A stretch of DNA of 64,000 nucleotides from Bradyrhizobium diazoefficiens (GCF_018129965.1 NZ_JAFCKW010000020.1:31798-95797); one strand, 5' to 3'. Counted from the stretch's first letter, positions 44,633-53,372 are shown. Notes: generated by a model not told the origin, from the sequence alone. Translations and numbers: made by a program.

Positions 44633-45134
44633 CGGCGGAAAGATCGCCGACGACAGCTTCGTCAAGCTCGCCGTCGACACGCCGCTGCCCGAGGGCGGCG
44701 ACATCCTGGTGCCGGCCGAACGCTTCCTGGGCGATGCGGACGCATTGCTGGGGCGCGGCGGCAAGATCGGCGTGATCTGGCCGAACAACCGCGATATCGC
44801 CGAACTCGTGCCTTATCTCGGCAGGATCGCCGTGGTCGCACTGGTGTTCCCGAGCTTTCGCGATGGACGCGCCTACAGCCAGGCGCGGCTGCTGCGCGAG
44901 CGCTACAATTATCGCGGCGAGTTGCGGGCCACCGGGCAGGTGCTGCGCGACCAGTTCGTGTTCATGCTGCGCGCCGGCTTCGATTCCTTCGAGGTGAAGA
45001 AGCAGGCAGATGCGGAAGCCTTCATGGCGACGGCGAAGCGCTATTCGGTGTTCTACCAGCCGACCGGCGACGGCCGCATCACGGCGTTGCACCGGCGCAT
45101 GCAGCTGCGCCATTCCGAAGGGATCGGCACGTGA
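44619..45134 (+). CDS. DUF934 domain-containing protein
   Basis: This 171-aa protein begins MPLVNGGKIADDSFVKLA and contains GVIWPNNRDIAELVPYLGR and FPSFRDGRAYSQARLLRER, the heart of DUF934. Family members sit next to CysH/CysI and are thought to help sulfite reduction, perhaps as small adaptor. The start overlaps cysI by 14 bases and its end overlaps the cysH GTG, so the order is translationally coupled. Confidence 0.9.
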   Translation: MPLVNGGKIADDSFVKLAVDTPLPEGGDILVPAERFLGDADALLGRGGKIGVIWPNNRDIAELVPYLGRIAVVALVFPSFRDGRAYSQARLLRERYNYRGELRATGQVLRDQFVFMLRAGFDSFEVKKQADAEAFMATAKRYSVFYQPTGDGRITALHRRMQLRHSEGIGT

Positions 45135-45862
45135 CCGCGATCGCGCCCGAGCTTTCGTCGATGCCCGTCGCTGCGCTGCCCTCGGTGGAGGAGCTCGATC
45201 GCGCGTTGCGCGATGCTTCGCCCGCTGACGTCATCGCGACGGCATTGAAGACGGTCGGGCGCGAGAAGCTTGCACTGGTGTCGTCCTTCGGTACGGAATC
45301 GGCGACGCTGCTCAAGGTCATGGCGGACGTCGATCCGGCGATCCCCGTGATCTTCCTCGACACCGGCTGGCTGTTCGAGGAGACCTTGGCCTATCGCGAC
45401 ACGCTGATCGCGGCGCTGGGTCTCAAGGACGTCCGGTCGGTCAAGCCCGCCGAGGAGACGTTGTCGCGCGATGATCCGGACCGCGACCTGTGGTTCTCCG
45501 ATCCCGATGCCTGCTGCCGCATCCGCAAAGTCGAGCCGCTGGCCCGCGCGCTGAAACCGTTCTCGGCCTGGCTCAATGGCCGCAAGCGCTTCCAAGGCAG
45601 TGCGCGCGCCGACATTCCGGTGGTCGAGGACGATGGCGCGCGGTTGAAATTCAATCCTTTCGCCAACGTCTCGCGCGAGGAACTCGAGGCGATCTTCTTG
45701 CGGGCCAAACTGCCGCGTCATCCCCTGGTGAAGTCCGGTTTCCTCTCAGTTGGATGTATGCCTTGCACGAGCCGAACGGCTGAGGGCGAGGATGCGCGCG
45801 CCGGTCGCTGGCGCGGCCGTGCCAAGACAGAATGCGGCATCCACACGATGAAGACTTCGTAG
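45131..45862 (+). CDS. cysH: Phosphoadenylyl/adenylyl-sulfate reductase CysH
   Basis: It reduces activated sulfate to sulfite. The PP-loop-like SSFGTESATLLKVMADVDPA and LDTGWLFEETLAYRD are present. Two Cys pairs are visible, DACCRIRKVEPL and GCMPCTSR, plus the final ECGIH, so it carries the Fe4S4 ligand set of APS-type reductases, not the PAPS-only E. coli type. It uses a GTG overlapping the DUF934 stop. The 243-aa length is normal. It ends the operon. Confidence 0.92.
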   Translation: MTAIAPELSSMPVAALPSVEELDRALRDASPADVIATALKTVGREKLALVSSFGTESATLLKVMADVDPAIPVIFLDTGWLFEETLAYRDTLIAALGLKDVRSVKPAEETLSRDDPDRDLWFSDPDACCRIRKVEPLARALKPFSAWLNGRKRFQGSARADIPVVEDDGARLKFNPFANVSREELEAIFLRAKLPRHPLVKSGFLSVGCMPCTSRTAEGEDARAGRWRGRAKTECGIHTMKTS

Positions 45863-45945
45863 CACAGCAACGCTGCCTCGCTACGAACAAGAAAATCCGG
45901 TTCCGTTGACTTGAGAGCGTTTCGCCCTGAGTTATGCCCGCATGC

Positions 45946-45971
45946 CATCGACGACGCTGACGTCGTCGATG
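45946..45971 (+). promoter_or_regulatory. 11-bp hairpin just before the sulfate-binding protein gene
   Basis: CATCGACGACG (45946-45956) and CGTCGTCGATG (45961-45971) pair exactly around the tetraloop CTGA. It lies five bases before the GGAG ribosome site. A weak promoter with TTGACT (45906-45911) is upstream, so the stem would sit near the 5' end of the message. It may set stability or translation. Confidence 0.6.
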
Positions 45972-45986
45972 TGAATGGAGATGGAC

Positions 45987-46976
45987 ATGATGCGCCGTAT
46001 CGTTCAGCTCGCGGCAGGATTGCTCTGGGCAAGCTCGGCTCTGGCCGCTGACATCAATCTGCTGAACGTGTCGTACGATCCGACCCGTGAGCTCTATGTC
46101 GACTTCAACAAGGCGTTTGCGACCGCCTATCAGAAGGAGACCGGCAAGAGCGTCGAGATCAAGCAGTCGCATGGCGGCAGTGGTTCGCAGGCGCGCGCCG
46201 TGATCGACGGATTGCAGGCCGACGTCGTGACGCTCGCGCTCGCCTATGACATCGATGCGATCGCGAACAAGGGCCTCACCGCGACCGACTGGCAGAAGCG
46301 TCTGCCGCAGAATGCGTCGCCCTATACCTCGACCATCGTGTTCTTGGTGCGCAAGGGCAATCCCAAGGGCATCAAGGACTGGGACGATCTGCTCAAGCCC
46401 GGCGTTGCCGTGATCACGCCGAACCCGAAGACTTCGGGCGGTGCGCGCTGGAATTACCTCGCGGCGTGGGGCTACGCGCAGAAGAAATACGGCTCGGCCG
46501 ACAAGGCCAAGGAGTTCATCGGAAAGCTGTTCCAGCAGGTTCCGGTGCTCGATACCGGCGCGCGCGGCGCGACCGTGACCTTCGTCGAGCGCGGCGTCGG
46601 CGACGTGCTACTCGCCTGGGAGAACGAGGCCTATCTCGCGCTCAAGGAATTCGGCCCGGAGAAGTTCGAGATCGTCGCGCCAAAGCTGTCGATCCTTGCC
46701 GAACCGCCGGTCGCGATCGTCGACAAGGTTGCCGACCGGAAGGGCACCCGCAACGCCGCTGACGCCTACCTTCAATATTGGTATACCAAGGAAGGGCAGG
46801 AGATCGCTGCGCGCAATTTCTACCGTCCGCGCGATGCCGAGATCGCCAAGAAGTACGAAAACTCCTTTGCCAAGGTCGAGCTGTTCACGATCGATGAATT
46901 GTTCGGTGGCTGGACCAAGGCGCAGAAGGAACATTTTGCCGATGGCGGCGTCTTCGATCAGATCTACAAGAACTGA
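45987..46976 (+). CDS. sbp: Sulfate ABC transporter substrate-binding protein
   Basis: This periplasmic sulfate/thiosulfate-binding protein delivers to CysTWA. A signal peptide ends near LAAD, followed by the fold INLLNVSYDPTRELYVDFNK and the binding stretch VEIKQSHGGSGSQARAVIDG, both hallmarks of Sbp/CysP. At 329 aa it is normal. I chose the ATG at 45987 (MMRRIVQ): GGAG lies six bases before it, while upstream ATG at 45975 and 45981 lack one. Permease and ATPase genes follow on the same strand. Confidence 0.94.
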   Translation: MMRRIVQLAAGLLWASSALAADINLLNVSYDPTRELYVDFNKAFATAYQKETGKSVEIKQSHGGSGSQARAVIDGLQADVVTLALAYDIDAIANKGLTATDWQKRLPQNASPYTSTIVFLVRKGNPKGIKDWDDLLKPGVAVITPNPKTSGGARWNYLAAWGYAQKKYGSADKAKEFIGKLFQQVPVLDTGARGATVTFVERGVGDVLLAWENEAYLALKEFGPEKFEIVAPKLSILAEPPVAIVDKVADRKGTRNAADAYLQYWYTKEGQEIAARNFYRPRDAEIAKKYENSFAKVELFTIDELFGGWTKAQKEHFADGGVFDQIYKN

Positions 46977-47013
46977 TCGGGCGCTGTCTTAGGAGGCTTT
47001 AGCAGGGGGCCTG

Positions 47014-47850
47014 GTGAGCGCAGTTGCAGCACGACGCCGGACATTGCCGGGCTTCGGTCTCACGATGGGACTGACGCTGTCCTGGCTGTCCGTCATCATC
47101 CTGATTCCGCTCGCCGGATTGTTCCTGAAATCGCTCGAGCTGAGTCCCGAGCAGTTCTGGAACATCCTGTCCAGCCGCCGAACCCTGAACGCGCTCAGGG
47201 TTTCGTTCGGCCTCGCCTTCGCGGCGGCCTGCGTCAATCTGGTGATGGGCAGCATCATCGTCTGGGCATTGGTGCGCTACCGCTTTCCCGGAAGGAAGCT
47301 GTTCGACGCCATCGTCGACGTGCCCTTTGCATTGCCGACGGCGGTCGCCGGCGTTGCGCTGACCTCGCTGTTCGCCGAAAAGGGCTGGCTGGGCGCGCCG
47401 CTTGCGGCGCTCGGCATCAAGGTGGCGTTCACCCCGCTCGGCATTTTCGTCGCCATGATCTTCATCGGCATCCCCTTCGTGGTCCGTACCGTCCAGCCGG
47501 TGCTGCAGGATCTCGAGATCGAACTCGAGGAAGCGTCCGGGAGTTTGGGGGCCAGCCGGTGGCAGACGATTACGCGCGTGATCCTGCCCTCGCTCGCACC
47601 TGCGCTGCTCACCGGGCTCGCGCTCGCCTTCGCGCGTGCGGTCGGCGAATATGGTTCGGTGATCTTCATTGCCGGCAATCTGCCCAACGTCTCGGAGATC
47701 GCGCCGCTGCTGATCGTGATCCGGCTCTCCGAATTTCGCTATGCCGACGCGACCGCGATCGCCGTCATCATGCTGGTCGTCTCGTTCGTGATCATCTTCG
47801 CAGTGAACCGGTTGCAGCGCTGGGCGCAGAACCGGGTTCCTGTGCATTGA
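47014..47850 (+). CDS. cysT: Sulfate ABC transporter permease CysT
   Basis: This is an inner-membrane subunit of the sulfate/thiosulfate importer. About six hydrophobic segments start with GLTLSWLSVIILIPLAGLFL. It has the EAA-type loop EEASGSLGASRWQTITRVILP and the typical FPGRKLFDAIVDVPFALPTAVAG. It starts with a GTG preceded by AGGGGG. Length is 278 aa. The gap to sbp is 37 bases and to cysW 10 bases. Confidence 0.95.
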   Translation: MSAVAARRRTLPGFGLTMGLTLSWLSVIILIPLAGLFLKSLELSPEQFWNILSSRRTLNALRVSFGLAFAAACVNLVMGSIIVWALVRYRFPGRKLFDAIVDVPFALPTAVAGVALTSLFAEKGWLGAPLAALGIKVAFTPLGIFVAMIFIGIPFVVRTVQPVLQDLEIELEEASGSLGASRWQTITRVILPSLAPALLTGLALAFARAVGEYGSVIFIAGNLPNVSEIAPLLIVIRLSEFRYADATAIAVIMLVVSFVIIFAVNRLQRWAQNRVPVH

Positions 47851-47860
47851 GGCGGGACCG

Positions 47861-48772
47861 ATGACGATGCAGATCGCCGATTCAGGCTCGCTCACCTCGC
47901 CAGATGCGAAGGCGCGCGCGCATGCTCTGGCCGCGCGGGACAACCTTCGCACCGAGCCGCGGGCGGTGCGCATCGTCATCATTGCGCTGGCGATGCTCTT
48001 CCTCTCCGTCTTCGTCGTGCTGCCGCTCGTCGTGGTGTTCGCGCAGGCGCTCTCCAAGGGTATCTTTGCCTATTTTGCGGCACTTTCCGATCCGGAGGCA
48101 TTGTCCGCGATCAAGCTGACGCTGGTGGTGGCCGCGATTTCGGTCGGCCTCAATCTGGTCTTCGGCTTAGTCGCCGCCTGGGCGATTGCAAAATTCGATT
48201 TCCCGGGCAAGACCTTCCTGATCACGCTGATTGACCTGCCGTTCTCGGTGAGCCCGGTGATCTCGGGTCTCGTCTTCGTCCTGCTGTTCGGCGCACAGGG
48301 CTATTTCGGCGGATGGCTGCGCGACCACGACATCCAGATTTTGTTCGCGGTACCAGGCATCGCGCTCGCCACCACCTTCGTGACCTTCCCCTTCGTGGCT
48401 CGCGCGCTGATCCCCTTGATGCAGGAGCAGGGCACGCAGGAGGAGGAAGCCGCGATCTCGCTGGGGGCCTCCGGCCTGCAAACCTTCTTCCGCGTCACGC
48501 TGCCCAATATCAAATGGGGCGTGCTCTACGGCGTCCTGCTCTGCAACGCGCGCGCGATGGGCGAGTTCGGCGCGGTCTCGGTCGTCTCCGGCCACATCCG
48601 CGGCGAGACCAACACGATGCCGTTGCTGGTCGAGATTCTCTACAATGAATACCAGTTCGTCGCCGCCTTCGCGATTGCCTCGCTGCTGGCGATGCTGGCG
48701 CTGATCACGCTGATCGCCAAAACCATTCTCGAGCGTCATCTGGACGAAGGGCAGGACGTCAATGACCATTGA
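47861..48772 (+). CDS. cysW: Sulfate ABC transporter permease CysW
   Basis: This is the second permease of the sulfate importer, 303 aa. Helices include IVIIALAMLFLSVFVVLPLV and later LLCNARAMGEFGAVSVVSGH, a known CysW motif; the EAA loop is EEEAAISLGASGLQTFFRVTLP. An N-terminal cytoplasmic extension of about 40 residues is present. The stop overlaps the cysA start by 11 bases. Confidence 0.95.
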   Translation: MTMQIADSGSLTSPDAKARAHALAARDNLRTEPRAVRIVIIALAMLFLSVFVVLPLVVVFAQALSKGIFAYFAALSDPEALSAIKLTLVVAAISVGLNLVFGLVAAWAIAKFDFPGKTFLITLIDLPFSVSPVISGLVFVLLFGAQGYFGGWLRDHDIQILFAVPGIALATTFVTFPFVARALIPLMQEQGTQEEEAAISLGASGLQTFFRVTLPNIKWGVLYGVLLCNARAMGEFGAVSVVSGHIRGETNTMPLLVEILYNEYQFVAAFAIASLLAMLALITLIAKTILERHLDEGQDVNDH

Positions 48773-49796
48773 AGTCAGAAATCTCGTCAAGAAGTTCGGC
48801 AGCTTCGCTGCCCTCGACGGCGTCGACCTCAAGGTCAATGACGGCGAATTGCTCGCATTGCTCGGGCCCTCGGGCTCTGGCAAGACCACGTTGCTGCGGA
48901 TCATCGCAGGCCTCGACTGGCCCGATTCCGGCGAGGTCGCCTTCAACGGCGAAGACGCGCTGACCCAGGGCGCGCGCGAGCGCCATGTCGGCTTCGTGTT
49001 CCAGCATTACGCGCTGTTCCGCCACATGACGGTGTTCGAGAACGTCGCCTTCGGCTTGCGCGTGCAGCCGCGATCGATCCGCAAGGACGAGGCGACCATC
49101 CGTGCGCGCGTCAAGGAACTGCTCGATCTCGTGCAGCTCGACTGGCTCGCCGATCGCTATCCGAGCCAGCTCTCCGGCGGCCAGCGCCAGCGGATCGCGC
49201 TCGCCCGGGCGCTCGCAATCGAGCCGCGTATCCTGCTGCTCGACGAGCCGTTCGGGGCGCTCGATGCCAAGGTGCGCAAGGAGCTGCGCAAATGGCTGCG
49301 CTCGCTGCATCACGAGATCAACGTCACCTCGATCTTCGTCACCCACGACCAGGAGGAGGCGCTCGAAGTCGCCAACCGCGTCGTGGTGATGGACAAGGGT
49401 AAAATCGAGCAGATCGGCTCGCCCGACGACGTCTATGAGACACCGGCGACCGCGTTCGTCCATAGCTTCATCGGCGAATCCATCGAACTGCCGGTCCAGG
49501 TGGCGGATGGTGTGGTCCGGCTCGGCGACCGGCCGCTCCGGCTTGCGGTGGACGGGCTTGCGCCTGGCGCGTCGCGCCTGTTCGTGCGGCGACATGACAT
49601 GCTGGTCGGCCCGCCCGGCAGCGGCGCCTTCGAGGGCGCTGTGCAGCACGTCCGGAACTTCGGGCCCGTGCAGCGGGCCGAGGTCGCACTGTCAGGCGGG
49701 CAAACCATCGAGATCGACGCCCCCCGCGGCCGGGAACTGCGTGCCGGCGATACGGTTGGCCTGGAGCCCCGCCGTTACAGGATCTTTGCGGGCTGA
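48762..49796 (+). CDS. cysA: Sulfate/thiosulfate ABC transporter ATP-binding protein CysA
   Basis: This is the ATPase that powers sulfate import. It has a Walker A GPSGSGKTTLLRIIAG at about residue 35, Q-loop FQHYALFRHMTVFENVAFG, signature LSGGQRQRIALARALA, Walker B LLLDEPFGALDA and a His switch in VTHDQEEA. The C-terminal TOBE-type domain spans about 240-344. Length is 344 aa. It ends the four-gene import operon, followed by a palindromic repeat. Confidence 0.96.
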   Translation: MTIEVRNLVKKFGSFAALDGVDLKVNDGELLALLGPSGSGKTTLLRIIAGLDWPDSGEVAFNGEDALTQGARERHVGFVFQHYALFRHMTVFENVAFGLRVQPRSIRKDEATIRARVKELLDLVQLDWLADRYPSQLSGGQRQRIALARALAIEPRILLLDEPFGALDAKVRKELRKWLRSLHHEINVTSIFVTHDQEEALEVANRVVVMDKGKIEQIGSPDDVYETPATAFVHSFIGESIELPVQVADGVVRLGDRPLRLAVDGLAPGASRLFVRRHDMLVGPPGSGAFEGAVQHVRNFGPVQRAEVALSGGQTIEIDAPRGRELRAGDTVGLEPRRYRIFAG

Positions 49797-49802
49797 AAAT
49801 CC

Positions 49803-49855
49803 CTGTCATTCCGGGATGGTCCGAAGGACCAGGCCCGGAATCTCGAGATTCCGGG
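49803..49855. repeat. Palindromic intergenic repeat after cysA
   Basis: A perfect 22-base palindrome occupies 49834-49855 (half CCCGGAATCTC), and the hairpin TGGTCCGAAGGACCA lies at 49817-49831, both within TCATTCCGGG-type sequence. It shares the CATTCCGG and CCCGGAAT blocks with the repeat in the urease operon (17738-17826). Confidence 0.75.
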
Positions 49856-49964
49856 TTCGGCACTGTGCGCTGCCCCGGAAAGACGTGCGTCGTTTTTCCC
49901 CAAAATTCACCTTTCAGCCACGGTTGGTATGCAACAACGGCCCTTCCTTTGGGGGCTCCGATTC

Positions 49965-50468
49965 ATGCGCGCTGCGGCCGCGATACTCATTTCTTTGCTT
50001 CTTGCCGGCTGCGCCGGCAATGAGGCGCCGATCCAGCAGCAGCCGTCGATGTATGCCGACATGGCGGTCCCCGGCTCCAAGCTCGATGCCCAGGCGGCCG
50101 CGATCATGATTTCGCAATATCGCCAGAACAATGCCCTCGGCAGCGTCGTCATCGACCCCGACCTGATGCGGCTCGCCGAATCCCAGTCCAACGCCATGGC
50201 GGCGGCCAACAAGATGGACCATGACGTCCGCGCCCCCTTGGCCAAGCGGCTTGCAGCCGGCGGCTATCCGGCGACCGTGGCGGTCGAGAACATCTCGGCC
50301 GGCTATCACACGCTGGCGGAAGCGTTTTCCGGCTGGCGCGACTCGCCTCCGCACCGTGCCAACATGCTCAAGAGCGGTGTCACAAAATTAGGCATTGCGG
50401 CGAGCTATGCTCCGGGCACCAAGTACAAGGTGTTCTGGACCATGATCCTGGCCTCGACCGAGCGATAA
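49965..50468 (+). CDS. CAP-domain (SCP/PR-1-like) lipoprotein
   Basis: This small exported lipoprotein has a signal MRAAAAILISLLLAGC with a lipobox ending LAGC, then a CAP fold (AAIMISQYRQNNALGSVVIDP, AESQSNAMAAANKMDHDV, NISAGYHTLAEAFSGWRDSP). CAP proteins are of varied and often unknown activity. I prefer the ATG at 49965 because GGGGG lies about ten bases upstream and the signal peptide then looks complete. The ATG at 49929 adds 12 residues. It is not clearly part of an operon. Confidence 0.8.
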   Translation: MRAAAAILISLLLAGCAGNEAPIQQQPSMYADMAVPGSKLDAQAAAIMISQYRQNNALGSVVIDPDLMRLAESQSNAMAAANKMDHDVRAPLAKRLAAGGYPATVAVENISAGYHTLAEAFSGWRDSPPHRANMLKSGVTKLGIAASYAPGTKYKVFWTMILASTER

Positions 50469-50546
50469 GCCAGACTTGATCCCGGGATACATTGACGCCG
50501 CGGCGAACTGTCGCCACGGTCGGCCGCCATCTGCTAATGTTTCCGA

Positions 50547-51725
50547 ATGACCGATCACATCAGTACGGAATCCGCCAGCGTCCCCGCGAATGCGCAACGT
50601 GTCCTGGTGCTGCAGGGGGGCGGCGCGCTCGGCTCCTATCAGGCCGGCGCCTATCAGTCGCTGTGCGGTTTCGGCTTCGAGCCGGAATGGGTTGCCGGCA
50701 TCTCGATCGGCGCCGTCAACGCTGCGATCATTGCCGGCAATGAGGGCCACACCCGCGTCAAGCGGCTCAAGGAATTCTGGGAGATGGTGTCCGCGCCGGT
50801 CCCGTGGAAGCCGATCGGCAACAGCGATCACAGCCGCGAACTTTTCAATTCGACCAGTGCTGCGCTGATCGCGACCTTCGGCGTGCCCGGCTTCTTCACC
50901 CCGCGCGTCCCGCCCGCGCCGCTCTGGCCACCCGGCAGCCCCCAGGCCGAGAGCTATTACGACACCGCGCCGCTGAAGAAGACCTTGGAACGGCTGGTCG
51001 ATTTCGACCGCATCAACGATCTGAAGACGCGGCTGTCGGTGGGGGCGGTCGGCGTCACCTCCGGCAACTTCAAATATTTCGACAATTACGAGTTCAAGAA
51101 GCTCGGCAAGACCATCGGCCCCGAGCACATCATGGCCTCCGGTGCGCTGCCGCCGGGCTTTCCGTCCGTCGTGATCGACGGCGAGCATTACTGGGATGGC
51201 GGCATCGCTTCCAACACGCCGCTCGACTATGTGCTCGAGGCCGAAGTCGATCGCGACATGCTGATCTTCCAGGTCGATCTGTTCAGCGCGCGCGGCGATC
51301 TGCCTAATTCACTGCTCGAGGCCACCGAGCGCGAGAAGGATATCCGCTTCTCCAGCCGGACCCGGATGAATACCGACAAGAACAAGCAGTTGCACAACGC
51401 CCGCAGGGCCGTGCGCGACCTGATTTCCAAATTGCCCGATTATCTGAAGAACGACCCTTCCGTGGAATTCCTTGCGAAGGTATCGCGTGAAAGCACCGTC
51501 ACGGTGGTGCATTTGATCTACCGCAGCAAGAACTACGAAACCTCGTCCAAGGATTACGACTTCTCGCATGTCGCCATGGTCGAGCATTGGGAAGCCGGCG
51601 TGAACGACGTGCATCAGTCGATGCGCCACAAGGATTGGCTCGAGCGGCCGCAGTCCGGCGAGACCATGGTGACCTACGATCTCACGGGGGACATCACTGC
51701 GCCCCCGCCAAACAGGAGCGAATGA
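50547..51725 (+). CDS. Patatin-like phospholipase (DUF3734)
   Basis: This is a serine hydrolase of the patatin fold with a Ser-Asp dyad. The oxyanion part is VLQGGGALGSYQAGAYQSL, the nucleophile elbow is GISIGAVNAA, and the Asp is in WDGGIASNTPL. The C-terminal part is a DUF3734-like extension (KDIRFSSRTRMNTDKNKQL onward). Substrates could be phospholipids or a stored polyester. It lies one base ahead of the 3-hydroxybutyrate dehydrogenase gene, so the two are likely one message. Confidence 0.9.
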   Translation: MTDHISTESASVPANAQRVLVLQGGGALGSYQAGAYQSLCGFGFEPEWVAGISIGAVNAAIIAGNEGHTRVKRLKEFWEMVSAPVPWKPIGNSDHSRELFNSTSAALIATFGVPGFFTPRVPPAPLWPPGSPQAESYYDTAPLKKTLERLVDFDRINDLKTRLSVGAVGVTSGNFKYFDNYEFKKLGKTIGPEHIMASGALPPGFPSVVIDGEHYWDGGIASNTPLDYVLEAEVDRDMLIFQVDLFSARGDLPNSLLEATEREKDIRFSSRTRMNTDKNKQLHNARRAVRDLISKLPDYLKNDPSVEFLAKVSRESTVTVVHLIYRSKNYETSSKDYDFSHVAMVEHWEAGVNDVHQSMRHKDWLERPQSGETMVTYDLTGDITAPPPNRSE

Positions 51726-51726
51726 T

Positions 51727-52515
51727 ATGGGTAGTCTGTCAGGCAAGAACGCCGTCGTGACCGGTTCGACCAGCGGCATCGGGCTTGCTTACGCGCGCGC
51801 CTTCGCGGGCGCCGGCGCCAACGTCGTCATCAACGGTTTCGGCGCGCCGGAGGACATCGAGAAGGAGCGCACGAAGATCGAGTCCGATTTCGGCGTCAAG
51901 GCGGTCTACTCGCCCGCCGACATGACCAAGCCGGCGGAGATCGCCGAAATGATCGCGCTCGGCGAGAAGAGCTTCGGTTCGGTCGACATTCTCGTCAACA
52001 ATGCGGGCATCCAGTTCGTCTCGCCGATCGAGGAATTCCCGATCGAGAAATGGGACCAGATCATCGCGATCAACCTGTCCTCGGCCTTTCACGCCATTCG
52101 CGCGGCTATCCCCGGCATGAAGAAAAAAGGCTGGGGCCGCATCATCAACACCGCGTCGGCGCATTCCCTCGTCGCCTCGCCCTTCAAGTCGGCCTATGTC
52201 TCGGCCAAGCACGGTATCGCCGGCCTGACCAAGACCGTCGCGCTGGAAGTCGCCACCAGCAAGATCACCTGCAACTGCATCAGCCCCGGCTATGTCTGGA
52301 CGCCGCTGGTGGAGAAGCAGATCCCCGACACGATGAAGGCGCGTAACCTCACGCGCGACCAGGTCATCAACGACGTGCTGCTCCACGCCCAGCCGACCAA
52401 GGAGTTCGTCACCTCCGAGCAGGTCGCCGCGCTGGCGCTGTTCCTGTGCGGCGACGATGCCGCGCAGATCACCGGCACCAACCTGTCGATCGACGGCGGC
52501 TGGACCGCGGAGTAG
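51727..52515 (+). CDS. bdhA: 3-hydroxybutyrate dehydrogenase
   Basis: This NAD-dependent short-chain dehydrogenase interconverts 3-hydroxybutyrate and acetoacetate in polyhydroxybutyrate turnover. It has a cofactor loop TGSTSGIGLAYARAF, NNAG, an active Tyr-Lys in YVSAKHGIAGL near residue 155, and the C-terminal DGGWTAE. The 262-aa length and the QXVSPIEEFP-like substrate region (IQFVSPIEEFPIEKW) are typical of HBDH. AGGAGCG precedes the ATG. The preceding patatin gene ends one base before it. Confidence 0.92.
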   Translation: MGSLSGKNAVVTGSTSGIGLAYARAFAGAGANVVINGFGAPEDIEKERTKIESDFGVKAVYSPADMTKPAEIAEMIALGEKSFGSVDILVNNAGIQFVSPIEEFPIEKWDQIIAINLSSAFHAIRAAIPGMKKKGWGRIINTASAHSLVASPFKSAYVSAKHGIAGLTKTVALEVATSKITCNCISPGYVWTPLVEKQIPDTMKARNLTRDQVINDVLLHAQPTKEFVTSEQVAALALFLCGDDAAQITGTNLSIDGGWTAE

Positions 52516-52528
52516 CTGGGCGCAGCCG

Positions 52529-52617
52529 TAGGGTGGGCAAAGAGGCGTCAGCGTCGTGCCCACCATCCTTCTTCAATTCAGGAAAAGCGGTGGGCACGCT
52601 TCGCTTTGCCCACCCTA
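52529..52617. repeat. Palindromic intergenic repeat after bdhA
   Basis: TAGGGTGGGCAAAG (52529-52542) and CTTTGCCCACCCTA (52604-52617) are perfect 14-base inverted arms, with nested GTGCCCACC and GGTGGGCAC inside. It lies between convergent genes (bdhA and livF) and could end transcripts from both sides. It is a different repeat type from those at 17.7 and 49.8 kb. Confidence 0.75.
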
Positions 52618-52667
52618 TGTTTGCTACGTTGAGCGAGGTGGGGCTTGTCCTCACCACGCCAGCCGAA

Positions 52668-53372
52668 TCAGACGCCGACGCCGAGGAAATCCCGCGCCAG
52701 TTCCGGATTGGCGGTGAGCTCGGCGGAGCTGCCCTCGAACACCACATGGCCATTGTTGAGGCCATAGACGCGGGTCGCAAAGCTCAGCGCGGCGGCGACG
52801 TTCTGCTCCACCACGATCATGGTGCGCCCCTCGCGGGCGAGGCCGGCGGCGACGTTGACGAGGTCGCGCACGATCAGCGGCGCCAGTCCCTCGAACGGCT
52901 CGTCGAGCAGGATGATGCGGGCGTCGCGGATCAGCGCGCGCGCGATCGAGAGCATCTGCTGCTCCCCGCCCGACAGCGTGCGTCCGAGCGACTTGCGCCG
53001 TTCCTTCAGGCGCGGAAACACGGCGTAGATGCGCTCGAACGACCACGCGTTCGGCGCGGTCAGAGCCGCGATGCGCAAATTCTCTTCCACCGTCAACCCG
53101 CCGAAGATCGCGCGCTCTTCGGGAACGAGCTGCACTCCCAGTCTGGCGATGGCCGATGGTGCAAGGCCGCTGATCGGCTTGCCGTCGAGGCGGATCTCGC
53201 CGCTCCTCGGGGCAAGCACGCCCATGATCGAGCGCAGCGTCGTGGTCTTGCCAGCGCCGTTGCGGCCAAGCAGCGCCACGACCTCGCCCTCCTCGACCCG
53301 GATCGAGAGGTCGAACAGCACGTGGGAATCGCCGTAGAGCGTATTGATGCGGTCGACTTCAAGCAGGCTCAT
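52668..53372 (-). CDS. livF: Branched-chain amino acid-type ABC ATPase (LivF)
   Basis: This is an ATPase of a LIV-type importer. It has Walker A GRNGAGKTTTLRSIMG, signature LSGGEQQMLSIARALI, Walker B ILLDEPFEGLAP and VVEQNVAAALSF. Length is 234 aa. It lies downstream of the fused permease-ATPase gene on the minus strand, overlapping its end by 14 bases, and closes the operon. The substrate is set by the binding protein at 56118. Confidence 0.93.
   Translation of the reverse strand: MSLLEVDRINTLYGDSHVLFDLSIRVEEGEVVALLGRNGAGKTTTLRSIMGVLAPRSGEIRLDGKPISGLAPSAIARLGVQLVPEERAIFGGLTVEENLRIAALTAPNAWSFERIYAVFPRLKERRKSLGRTLSGGEQQMLSIARALIRDARIILLDEPFEGLAPLIVRDLVNVAAGLAREGRTMIVVEQNVAAALSFATRVYGLNNGHVVFEGSSAELTANPELARDFLGVGV

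Noticed and set aside
42971..44788. 605-aa minus-strand frame opposite cysI
   Set aside because: Same reason. CysI on the plus strand has clear cluster ligands, and the antisense protein has no recognisable motif.
49929..49964. Longer start for the CAP lipoprotein
   Set aside because: The ATG at 49929 has no ribosome site and places residues before an otherwise complete lipoprotein signal.
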